From contig JAJRCO010000143.1 in NCBI GenBank assembly GCA_028678905.1, positions 1 through 7,402 of the forward strand: 7,402 nt of DNA, given 5' to 3'. Shown piece by piece: positions 1 to 4,514 of this stretch (within the stretch, counting starts at the first letter, position 1; each line of letters opens with the position of its first letter). Under the pieces are notes generated by a model that searched no databases, had not been told where the DNA came from, and saw only the letters and a list, made by a program, of their open reading frames with translations. This DNA is from Methanomicrobiales archaeon. Lineage in GTDB: Archaea; Halobacteriota; Methanomicrobia; Methanomicrobiales; JACTUA01. A program made the position numbers and the translations under genes.

Positions 1-365
1 GTCGCAAGCGGCATCACCGCGATGTCCTCCCCTTCCCGGCTCTCATACTTCTCTGTAGCGGTGAGTTGGGTACGGGAGGTGCGGGCGTAGACCATCTCCA
101 TACCGATGTAAAACAGCAGAACCCCCCCGGCGATACGGAAGGCCTGCAGAGAGATGCCAAAAAGGCTCAGAATATAACCGCCTCCGATCGCAAACACCAG
201 CAGGATTCCGAGGGCATAACGGGCAGCGTCCCCTGCGACCTGCAGTCTTGCCTCGTGAGACAGCGAGGGGGTGAGGGAGAGGAAGGTGAGCGTAGCGGTC
301 ATGGGGTTAACAATGATGAACATGGATGACAGGGTCAGCAGGGTAAAAGTGACCAGATCACTCAT
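1..365 (-). CDS. MarC family integral membrane protein, N-terminal part (partial)
   Basis: This reading frame starts at an ATG at 365 and runs off the left edge after 121 codons, so the C-terminal part is missing. The translation begins MSDLVTFTLLTLSSMFIIVN. It has hydrophobic segments near residues 5-30, 48-66 and 70-93, and a polar linker near 94-113. The stretches FIIVNPMTATLTFLSLT (16-32), FGISLQAFRIAGGVLLF (69-85) and EDIAVMPLA (113-121) match the layout of the MarC/UPF0056 family, in which the first half carries such segments and the linker is followed by a PLAxP-type helix. MarC proteins are inner-membrane proteins of unsettled function; early links to multiple antibiotic resistance in Escherichia coli were not upheld. 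A GAGGCG stretch about nine bases before the ATG may be the ribosome binding site. It lies 56 bases downstream of the winged-helix gene on the same strand. The family call is fairly secure; the substrate is unknown. Confidence 0.82.
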   Translation of the reverse strand, partial: MSDLVTFTLLTLSSMFIIVNPMTATLTFLSLTPSLSHEARLQVAGDAARYALGILLVFAIGGGYILSLFGISLQAFRIAGGVLLFYIGMEMVYARTSRTQLTATEKYESREGEDIAVMPLA

Positions 366-381
366 ATTCGACGCCTCTTAG

Positions 382-409
382 CCGGAACATGCGTGCCGGA
401 AGGATAAAA
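382..409 (-). promoter_or_regulatory. Possible promoter/operator ahead of the MarC-family gene
   Basis: Read on the minus strand, the 56-base gap holds CCTTTTATCC (about 400-409), a TATA-like box about 40 bases before the MarC start. It is followed by an imperfect palindrome at 382-399 with CCGG at both ends and partial pairing inside. The T-rich box could equally serve as a weak terminator for the upstream winged-helix gene. Only the sequences are seen; the function is inferred. Confidence 0.3.
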
Positions 410-421
410 GGATGAGTAAGA

Positions 422-673
422 TTATCCGGTGGACGGGGTCACGAGCCAGGTGGTGCTGGACGAATAGCTCCAGCGGACTATCCGCAAATCGTCGCAGACC
501 TCAGAAAGAATTCCCAGATTAGTGCCAACTTCCTTGGACGAAAGCCCGAGGTCCCGGGCGATGTACTTCGATTTGAAGTAGTGTTTTCCCGCCTGAACAC
601 CGGAATTGAGGTACGAGATGATACTCTGCTGAGTTGGATTGTACCCTTCGTAGACTTGCGCATATACTGACAT
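422..673 (-). CDS. Small winged-helix protein, DUF7123-like
   Basis: This is an 83-residue protein starting at ATG 673, preceded by GGAGG four bases upstream. The open frame continues upstream to 853, but that extension runs through repetitive AT-rich promoter sequence and has no SD at its start, so I use the internal ATG. The core has HYFKSKYIARDLGLSSKEVG (residues 31-50), which reads as a helix-turn-helix. It is followed by TNLGILSEVCDDLRIVRWSY and SSSTTWLVTP, which would form the recognition helix end and the beta wing. This pattern (YFKSKxIAxDLxLSxKEVGTN ... WxYSxSTTWxVT) matches what I recall of DUF7123, a family of haloarchaea and methanogens. Such a fold suggests a DNA-binding regulator, but no target or ligand is known to me. 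It is divergent from a zinc-ribbon gene at 864 across a palindrome-rich gap, a layout that fits autoregulation. The family name rests on memory of the motif. Confidence 0.8.
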   Translation of the reverse strand: MSVYAQVYEGYNPTQQSIISYLNSGVQAGKHYFKSKYIARDLGLSSKEVGTNLGILSEVCDDLRIVRWSYSSSTTWLVTPSTG

Positions 674-699
674 GCTTCCTCCGCTCCTGTCAGTTAAAA

Positions 700-712
700 T
701 ACATACATACAT
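700..712. repeat. (ACAT)n short tandem repeat, copy 1
   Basis: Three consecutive ACAT units (TACATACATACAT) lie between the TATA region and the start of the winged-helix gene. A second copy in the same orientation is at 845-857. The shared TACATAGG octamer also occurs at 736-743 and 853-860. Confidence 0.6.
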
Positions 713-727
713 ATATACATATATAAC
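709..727 (-). promoter_or_regulatory. TATA-box region for the winged-helix gene
   Basis: On the minus strand this reads as two successive TATATATG units about 37-52 bases upstream of the ATG at 673. With an archaeal start site about 25 bases downstream, the leader would be roughly 15-25 bases and would still include the GGAGG ribosome binding site. The box overlaps the left arm of the palindrome at 722-737. Transcription has not been shown. Confidence 0.5.
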
Positions 728-737
728 TTCCGTTATA
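722..737. promoter_or_regulatory. Perfect inverted repeat TATAAC-TTCC-GTTATA, candidate operator
   Basis: Two six-base arms pair perfectly around a four-base TTCC centre. The left arm overlaps the TATA region of the winged-helix gene, so a dimeric regulator bound here could block TBP/TFB. The adjacent gene product has a winged-helix core, making autoregulation a reasonable inference. The arms are AT-rich, so chance occurrence is not excluded. Confidence 0.4.
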
Positions 738-748
738 CATAGGATCAG

Positions 749-765
749 ACACACAGAACACACAG
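749..765. repeat. Tandem ACACACAG direct repeat
   Basis: ACACACAG occurs at 749-756 and again at 758-765, one base apart, in the middle of the divergent intergenic region. It may be a binding-site repeat or simple low-complexity sequence. Confidence 0.45.
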
Positions 766-775
766 CGTAATCTAC

Positions 776-789
776 GGGTACGTATACCC
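776..789. promoter_or_regulatory. Inverted repeat GGGTA-CGTA-TACCC, candidate operator
   Basis: Five-base arms GGGTA and TACCC pair exactly around a CGTA centre. It lies between the divergent genes, about 100 bases from the winged-helix ATG and about 75 bases from the zinc-ribbon ATG. It is GC-richer than its surroundings, which makes it stand out. Its role as a regulator-binding site is inferred only from position and symmetry. Confidence 0.35.
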
Positions 790-828
790 AAGAAAGGCGA
801 TTCCGGAGAGCATGTAATGGTACATAGA

Positions 829-836
829 ACTTTAAG
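829..836 (+). promoter_or_regulatory. Possible TATA box for the zinc-ribbon gene
   Basis: ACTTTAAG lies about 31 bases upstream of the zinc-ribbon ATG at 864. This is the spacing expected if the transcript is leaderless or has only a few leader bases. A strong ribosome binding site is absent (only AGGT a few bases upstream), which agrees with that reading. The match to the archaeal TATA consensus is only moderate. Confidence 0.35.
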
Positions 837-844
837 GTCCAGGA

Positions 845-857
845 TACATACATACAT
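845..857. repeat. (ACAT)n short tandem repeat, copy 2
   Basis: TACATACATACAT is repeated here exactly as at 700-712, immediately upstream of the zinc-ribbon start. Each of the two divergent genes thus has one copy close to its start codon, in the same orientation on the plus strand. Confidence 0.6.
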
Positions 858-863
858 AGGTCT

Positions 864-989
864 ATGATCTTACAGTGCCAGAGATGCGGATACCAATGGG
901 ACTATAAAGGAAAGGCGGACTGGTATACGTCATGTCCCCGCTGCCGCACCTCTGTGAAGGTCCCGCGTCAGAAAAAACCGGTTAAATAA
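864..989 (+). CDS. 41-residue zinc-ribbon protein
   Basis: A short frame from ATG 864 to TAA 989 encodes 41 residues beginning MILQCQRCGYQWDYKGKADW. It has two CxxC knuckles: C5/C8 (CQRC) and C24/C27 (CPRC), separated by 15 residues. This is a compact zinc-ribbon arrangement with the conserved-looking elements CGYxWxYKG, WYTSCPRCRTSV and a basic tail (PRQKKPVK). I recall similar tiny proteins in methanogens and haloarchaea, usually called hypothetical. Zinc ribbons of this type commonly bind nucleic acid or protein partners, but no specific role can be stated. It is divergent from the winged-helix gene, sharing a repeat-rich promoter region, so the two may be co-regulated or act together. The cysteine spacing, full-length frame and basic tail argue for a real gene despite its size. 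A leaderless mRNA is plausible, as no good SD precedes the ATG. Confidence 0.75.
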   Translation: MILQCQRCGYQWDYKGKADWYTSCPRCRTSVKVPRQKKPVK

Positions 990-1157
990 CTCTTCTCACC
1001 AATTCGGACGATATTTTGGGTATTTACCGGGCGCATCATCGATATCCTACTGTGGAAATTGCCCCGGACATTCCTGATCCACGGAGGTAATGGTCCAGAT
1101 CGGTTCTTGTGGGAACGCGAGTGACGGACCTGCCCATCAGAAAAGAAAAATGGAGAA
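990..1157. other. Gap between convergent genes, no gene supported
   Basis: This 168-base stretch lies between the 3' ends of the zinc-ribbon gene (plus) and ndk (minus). Besides the oligo-T terminator of the ndk operon at its right end, I see no convincing coding frame, tRNA or strong hairpin. A weaker T-rich patch (ATATTTTGGG, about 1010-1019) may help end the plus-strand transcript. Confidence 0.5.
1141..1150 (-). terminator. Oligo-T terminator of the rpl7ae-ndk operon
   Basis: On the minus strand the sequence after the ndk stop reads TTTTTCTTTT, beginning 7 bases past the TAA. Runs of T without a required hairpin are the usual archaeal intrinsic termination signal. Confidence 0.6.
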
Positions 1158-1616
1158 TTATTCGGTCCACTCATAGAGGACCGGTTCGTCGATCCGCGTG
1201 TAGTCCACCAGATCGGTGCGGGCAAAATGGAGGGCGATCTCCCGCGCCGCGCTCTCTGGAGAATCGGACGCGTGGATCACGTTCCTTCCGGTATCCAGGG
1301 CCAAATCCCCGCGGATGGTCCCGGGGACTGCCTCGGAGGGATTGGTGGCCCCAACCAGCCGGCGCACCACGCTTACCGCGTTGTGTCCTTCCCAGACCAT
1401 GAGCAGGCAGGGGCCGCTCATGATGTGGCTCTTCAGCGACGGAAAGAACGGTTTCTGGACGTGTTCGCGGTACTGGTCCAGCACCCGTTCTTCAGATAGA
1501 AACGTCAGGCGGGCCGCGACCATTTTCAGGCCTTTCCTTTCCAGCCGCCCAATCACTTCACCGCACAGACCACGGAGCACCCCGTCCGGTTTGACCATCA
1601 CAAAGGTGCGCTCCAA
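1158..1616 (-). CDS. ndk: Nucleoside diphosphate kinase
   Basis: The enzyme transfers the gamma phosphate between nucleoside triphosphates and diphosphates through a phosphohistidine, in the cytoplasm. From the TTG at 1616 it is 152 residues, the usual length for the family. The nucleotide and catalytic residues are present: K9 (VKPDGV), Y49, T91 (GATNP), R102, N112 and the catalytic H115 in NVIHASDS. The C-terminal EPVLYEWTE is typical. The TTG is preferred because AAGGAG lies 8 bases upstream and because the product starts MERTFVMVKPDGV like its relatives. A GTG at 1625 overlaps the rpl24e stop and would add three residues. The longer open frame to 1706 lies inside rpl24e and is not supported. 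It is the last gene of the operon, 5 bases after rpl24e. In many archaea this set is followed by the gene for aIF5B (infB), which is absent here. Confidence 0.95.
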   Translation of the reverse strand: MERTFVMVKPDGVLRGLCGEVIGRLERKGLKMVAARLTFLSEERVLDQYREHVQKPFFPSLKSHIMSGPCLLMVWEGHNAVSVVRRLVGATNPSEAVPGTIRGDLALDTGRNVIHASDSPESAAREIALHFARTDLVDYTRIDEPVLYEWTE

Positions 1617-1621
1617 ACCGG

Positions 1622-1813
1622 TCACTCCTTGCCACGTGCCTTTCGACCCGCAGAAGTCCAGCGGACCCGTCGTGGCACCCGGCCTAGCTGGTAATTGTTC
1701 TCGCACTTGGTGGCGCAGAAATAGAAAACGGTCCCGTCTTTTCGGACAAACATCTTACCTGTGCCGGGCTCGATATTCGTCCCGCAGAAACTGCAGATGC
1801 GTGTATCCACCAT
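1622..1813 (-). CDS. rpl24e: Large ribosomal subunit protein eL24 (L24e)
   Basis: This 63-residue protein belongs to the archaeal/eukaryotic L24e family, a zinc-binding component of the 50S subunit. The motif TRICSFCG with C7 and C10, the stretch IEPGTGKMFVRKDGTVFYFC ending at C33, and C37 (CATKC) form the treble-clef/zinc-ribbon site. The basic tail (RRVRWTSAGRKARGK) suits rRNA binding. The ATG at 1813 is chosen because the family begins MVxTRxCSFCG and GGTGATC, a good complement to the 16S rRNA tail, lies just upstream. A GTG at 1822 that overlaps the rps28e stop would add three residues. It lies 5 bases after rps28e and 5 bases before ndk, so translational coupling is likely. Confidence 0.95.
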   Translation of the reverse strand: MVDTRICSFCGTNIEPGTGKMFVRKDGTVFYFCATKCENNYQLGRVPRRVRWTSAGRKARGKE

Positions 1814-1818
1814 GTTGA

Positions 1819-2028
1819 TCACCGCTTCGTGAGCTTCTTCGCTTCACGTTCGCTCTCCAGGAGCATCAGGACATCTCCCTCCCGGATAGGACCGACCGTA
1901 TTCCGGGTGATGATGCGGCCTTTGTTGGGGCCTTCGAGAATACGGCATTTTACCTGCATCGCCTCTCCGTGCATGCCCGTGCTCCCGATCACTTCAATCA
2001 CCTCTGCCGGCGTCGCTGTATCTGCCAT
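1819..2028 (-). CDS. rps28e: Small ribosomal subunit protein eS28 (S28e)
   Basis: This 69-residue protein is the archaeal/eukaryotic S28e component of the 30S subunit, an OB-fold protein located near the mRNA exit channel. Family signatures are AEVIEVIGSTGMHGEAMQVK (8-27), the turn GPNKGRIITRNTVGPIREGD (33-52) and the charged tail ESEREAKKLTKR. Its length matches the family. The ATG at 2028 follows AAGGAG with a six-to-seven base spacing. It starts 11 bases downstream of rpl7ae and its TGA is 5 bases before the rpl24e ATG. Confidence 0.96.
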   Translation of the reverse strand: MADTATPAEVIEVIGSTGMHGEAMQVKCRILEGPNKGRIITRNTVGPIREGDVLMLLESEREAKKLTKR

Positions 2029-2039
2029 ATATTCTCCTT

Positions 2040-2408
2040 TCAGGCCTTCAGACCGGCCAGCTTCTTCACCACGTCGTCAACAATTTCTTTTGCTTTGCCG
2101 GATTTCACGATCGCAGCAGCGGCGGATCCGACAGCCAGACCACTGGCAGCTCCGATATCATTTTGTTTTTTGATAAAAAGGAAAGGGATTTTTTTTTCAT
2201 CGCACAGAAAAGGCAGATGCATCACGATTTCTTCTGGCTCTACATCCACCCCGATAAGGACGAGCTGGGCAAGCCCTCTTTCTACTGCCTTGGTCGCTTC
2301 GTTCGATCCCTTCTTGATTTTACCGGTATCCCGAGCGATTTCCAGGGCTTCCAGGGCCTTATTCTGGATGTCGTCGGGGACTTCGAACTTCACAAATCCT
2401 TTCGCCAT
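2040..2408 (-). CDS. rpl7ae: Ribosomal protein L7Ae, K-turn RNA-binding protein
   Basis: This is a full-length 122-residue archaeal L7Ae. In archaea the protein serves the 50S subunit and also box C/D and H/ACA guide RNPs and RNase P, by binding kink-turns. Recognisable stretches are KGSNEATKAVERGLAQLVLI (33-52), where the NEATK segment contacts the tandem G-A pairs, then GVDVEPEEIVMHLPFLCDEK and the C-terminal region with AASGLAVGSAAAAIV. The ATG at 2408 is preceded by GAGGTGA, a strong ribosome binding site. It is the first gene of the operon. A probable promoter lies in the 105-base gap to the DUF2298 gene, and the leader contains inverted repeats and C/D-like boxes that may allow feedback by L7Ae. 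Confidence 0.97.
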   Translation of the reverse strand: MAKGFVKFEVPDDIQNKALEALEIARDTGKIKKGSNEATKAVERGLAQLVLIGVDVEPEEIVMHLPFLCDEKKIPFLFIKKQNDIGAASGLAVGSAAAAIVKSGKAKEIVDDVVKKLAGLKA

Positions 2409-2409
2409 G

Positions 2410-2448
2410 ACTCACCTCATTCAGGACTAACCTCACCCATCAGTGAGT
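2410..2448 (-). promoter_or_regulatory. Structured leader of rpl7ae: alternative hairpins, candidate L7Ae-responsive element
   Basis: In the transcript, ACUCAC (from 2448-2443) can pair over six bases with GUGAGU (from 2415-2410), which overlaps the end of the ribosome binding site next to the AUG. The same segment can instead close a hairpin CUCAC-UGAUGG-GUGAG (2447-2432), leaving the ribosome site free. The loop UGAUGG resembles a C box, and CUGA (2424-2421) matches a D box. Together these are the two halves of a C/D-type kink-turn, the binding target of L7Ae. Flanking pairing for an ideal kink-turn is imperfect. Autoregulation by L7Ae via kink-turns in its own mRNA has been reported in archaea. 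Its presence here is inferred. Confidence 0.4.
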
Positions 2449-2482
2449 ATCGTCGCAACCTATTCATTTCATCGAGAATAGA

Positions 2483-2490
2483 GATAAACC
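2483..2490 (-). promoter_or_regulatory. TATA-like box of the rpl7ae operon
   Basis: The minus strand reads GGTTTATC here, preceded by an A-rich AACAAA stretch that could be the BRE. A start about 25 bases downstream (near 2460) would give a leader of about 50 bases containing the inverted repeats at 2410-2448. No other TATA-like box in the 2409-2513 gap is as good. Confidence 0.5.
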
Positions 2491-2513
2491 TTTGTTACTT
2501 TCTATGGAGGCCG

Positions 2514-4514
2514 TTACGCCGCCCGGGCGTAGATGATCACCCCGCTCTGGTTGTAGACCTGCACAAGACCTTCCTGTGGAAGATGGACCTGGTAGCGCTC
2601 TCTCTCCGTATCTCCCACGTACAGGTAGGTCGCCTGATACCGGTCCATCAGCTCCAGAGTGCGGTTCGCCTGCTCGTACATCGCGCGGACATCCGCCATC
2701 CGCTCGGTGATCCGGGAATCCGGTCCCCGCCAGGTGAGCTCGTGGTACGGCCATCCAATCACTGCAGGGATTCCGGTAAAGGTGGAGATGCGGGAGTAAT
2801 AGTTATAGTCTCCGTTCTCTGCCTCCACGAGGGTGATCCGTCCGGGAATAGAGCGTAAATAGGTGATAGCGGCCGCGTCCTGTGGATGGGAATAACCCAG
2901 GTAGGCCATCCCGTTCAGGGTCCCTCCCCCGTTCGGAACGTCCAGCCCTGCCACGAATGGGGAAAGCACCAGGAGAAGGGCCAGGATCGCCGCGGTGATA
3001 CGGGGGGATAGCGGGGAACGGATACGCACCCGGTCCCTGATATCTTTCGCCAGGAGAGAGAACGACCCCATACCCAGAAGAATCCAGGCCGCGTAGTAAA
3101 ATTTGAACACGGTGTTCATCCGGTAATAGGGATCACCAAAGCTGTCCTGGAGGTACGCGATCTCGGGGATGATGATCATCGCCAGGCCGGCCAATGCGAA
3201 TAGCTCCGCGGGGGTGTAGTGGCGGCGGGCTAGAAGATAGATCAGGGGGATCGCGGCCAGTGCCACCCCATAGAGCCCGGTGATGAGGAAGGGGATGATC
3301 AAGAGCAGAAGATAGGGTCGGGCCCGGATCTCCCGCCGGCACACCACGGTGAGGATGGCCAGGAAGAAACCGTGCACCAGGAGAAACTGGACGGGATCGG
3401 ATGGCTGGGGCACCAGACCAATCCCTCTGATTCCGGCGGTGTCCAGCATCAGGTAATAGGGCAGATAAATCAGGATGGACGCGACCGGGACTGCCACCAG
3501 AAAGGAGGGGGGGGCTCTTTCTCCCCGGGTGCGATGCCATAGCAGGATCCCGAACAGGACCACCAGGGGGGCATAGGCAAAAATGTCCCAGCTGTTCAGG
3601 AGCGGCATCGAGCCCAGGGAGAGGGCGATCAGACCGCCTAGTATCACCCGGGAAGTTCGGGAAAGATCATCCCAGGATCGATAGGCATAGGCCAGCAAGG
3701 CCAGGAGAAAGATCTGGTTGAACATGCCCATGACATGGGGATGGACATCCCCCCACAGATAGGAGAAGAGGGGAAATTCGTTAATGGTACTGGTGATGGT
3801 CCTCGTGCTGTCCCAGAGCACCGTGGAGAGGTCCTTTCCCAGGGCCAGATTATACAGGTAGGAGGGATTGACCAGGAAGAAGATGACCAGGGGTACCCAG
3901 GCCAGCCGATCCAGCAGGAGTTTTCCCAGGAGATAACCATTAACAAGGGTAAGTCCGAACACTGTGGGCAGGGCGAGGTTGAATACCACCGTTGAAGGTA
4001 TTCCTGCCGACAGACCCAGCGCACCAAACATCCAGTATCCCAGATAGTAATAGATGGTGAGGGTCCCGCCGGAGAACCACGGATCGAGGGGCGGGACCAC
4101 CGGTTCCCGCATAATGGAAGCCAGGAAGGCGTGATCCATGAACTTCTCCGCAAAGGAGATGGAGGGGTTGACCAGGCGGATGGACAGAACAAAGAAAAGA
4201 CCGGTAAGGAAGAGTGCGTCCCACTGCAGGTTCCCGCGGATTTCTTCTCTGTCGTATTTTCCCTGCCAGAGGTTCCATCCCAGCAGGGCAAGAAACGGGA
4301 TCAGCGCCAGCACCAGAGGGATCCCGGCCAGCCCGCAGTACCAGGTAAGCATGGTGAATACGAGCACCGATGCGGAGAATGAAACCGGGTAGGCCCAGGA
4401 CCGGAAGGACTGTTGGAGGGCGGGCCAGAGGGCCAGTTGCAGGAATTTCAGAATGACGATCCAGGAGAGTACCCAGAAAGCGGTGAGCTCAATCCCCAAG
4501 GGATTCCTCTCCAC
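2514..4514 (-). CDS. DUF2298 (Chlor_Arch_YYY) polytopic membrane protein
   Basis: This 666-residue protein has roughly a dozen hydrophobic segments up to about residue 522. A C-terminal soluble part (about 525-666) follows, containing GRITLVEAENGDYNYYSR (558-575) and IGWPYHELTWRG. Conserved-looking polar motifs between helices are EKFMDHAF (123-130), TIYYYLGYW (153-161), GDVHPH (255-260), NSWD (307-310) and YYRMNTVFKFYYAAW (463-477). These match the DUF2298/Chlor_Arch_YYY family of archaea and Chloroflexi. Its architecture resembles GT-C glycosyltransferases using lipid-linked sugars, with acidic and histidine residues in loops as possible catalytic sites. The actual reaction is unknown. The GTG at 4514 overlaps the flippase-like gene by 26 bases but has no well-spaced SD. 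A TTG at 4499 has AGAGGA five bases upstream and would shorten the protein by five residues. It is last of the four-gene cassette, with no clear terminator after it. Confidence 0.88.
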   Translation of the reverse strand: MERNPLGIELTAFWVLSWIVILKFLQLALWPALQQSFRSWAYPVSFSASVLVFTMLTWYCGLAGIPLVLALIPFLALLGWNLWQGKYDREEIRGNLQWDALFLTGLFFVLSIRLVNPSISFAEKFMDHAFLASIMREPVVPPLDPWFSGGTLTIYYYLGYWMFGALGLSAGIPSTVVFNLALPTVFGLTLVNGYLLGKLLLDRLAWVPLVIFFLVNPSYLYNLALGKDLSTVLWDSTRTITSTINEFPLFSYLWGDVHPHVMGMFNQIFLLALLAYAYRSWDDLSRTSRVILGGLIALSLGSMPLLNSWDIFAYAPLVVLFGILLWHRTRGERAPPSFLVAVPVASILIYLPYYLMLDTAGIRGIGLVPQPSDPVQFLLVHGFFLAILTVVCRREIRARPYLLLLIIPFLITGLYGVALAAIPLIYLLARRHYTPAELFALAGLAMIIIPEIAYLQDSFGDPYYRMNTVFKFYYAAWILLGMGSFSLLAKDIRDRVRIRSPLSPRITAAILALLLVLSPFVAGLDVPNGGGTLNGMAYLGYSHPQDAAAITYLRSIPGRITLVEAENGDYNYYSRISTFTGIPAVIGWPYHELTWRGPDSRITERMADVRAMYEQANRTLELMDRYQATYLYVGDTERERYQVHLPQEGLVQVYNQSGVIIYARAA

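Noticed and set aside
674..853. N-terminal extension of the winged-helix frame to 853
   Set aside because: It would translate the AT-rich repeat region containing the TATA boxes and palindromes, has no SD, and the internal ATG at 673 has GGAGG in front and matches the expected domain length.
700..860. Possible CRISPR-like or mobile-element repeat from the two (ACAT)n tracts
   Set aside because: The tracts are simple tetranucleotide repeats of 13 bases with no regular spacers, no terminal inverted repeats and no transposase.
817..867. 16-residue upstream frame overlapping the zinc-ribbon ATG
   Set aside because: No SD, no motif, and it would sit across the proposed promoter; chance is the simplest explanation.
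990..1157. C/D-box guide RNA suggested by TGATG-like and CTGA-like words
   Set aside because: Box-like words are present on the minus strand but their spacing is far too long and flanking pairing is absent.
1090..1176. 28-residue plus-strand frame preceded by GGAGGT
   Set aside because: The GGAGG is only two bases from the ATG, the peptide has no recognisable motif, and the 3' end runs antisense into ndk.
1216..1818. 200-residue plus-strand frame and other long plus-strand frames (2163-2858, 5402-6238, 6088-6618, 6748-7359)
   Set aside because: They lie antisense to well-supported genes, show no family pattern, and are expected from the GC-rich codon use of the opposite strand.
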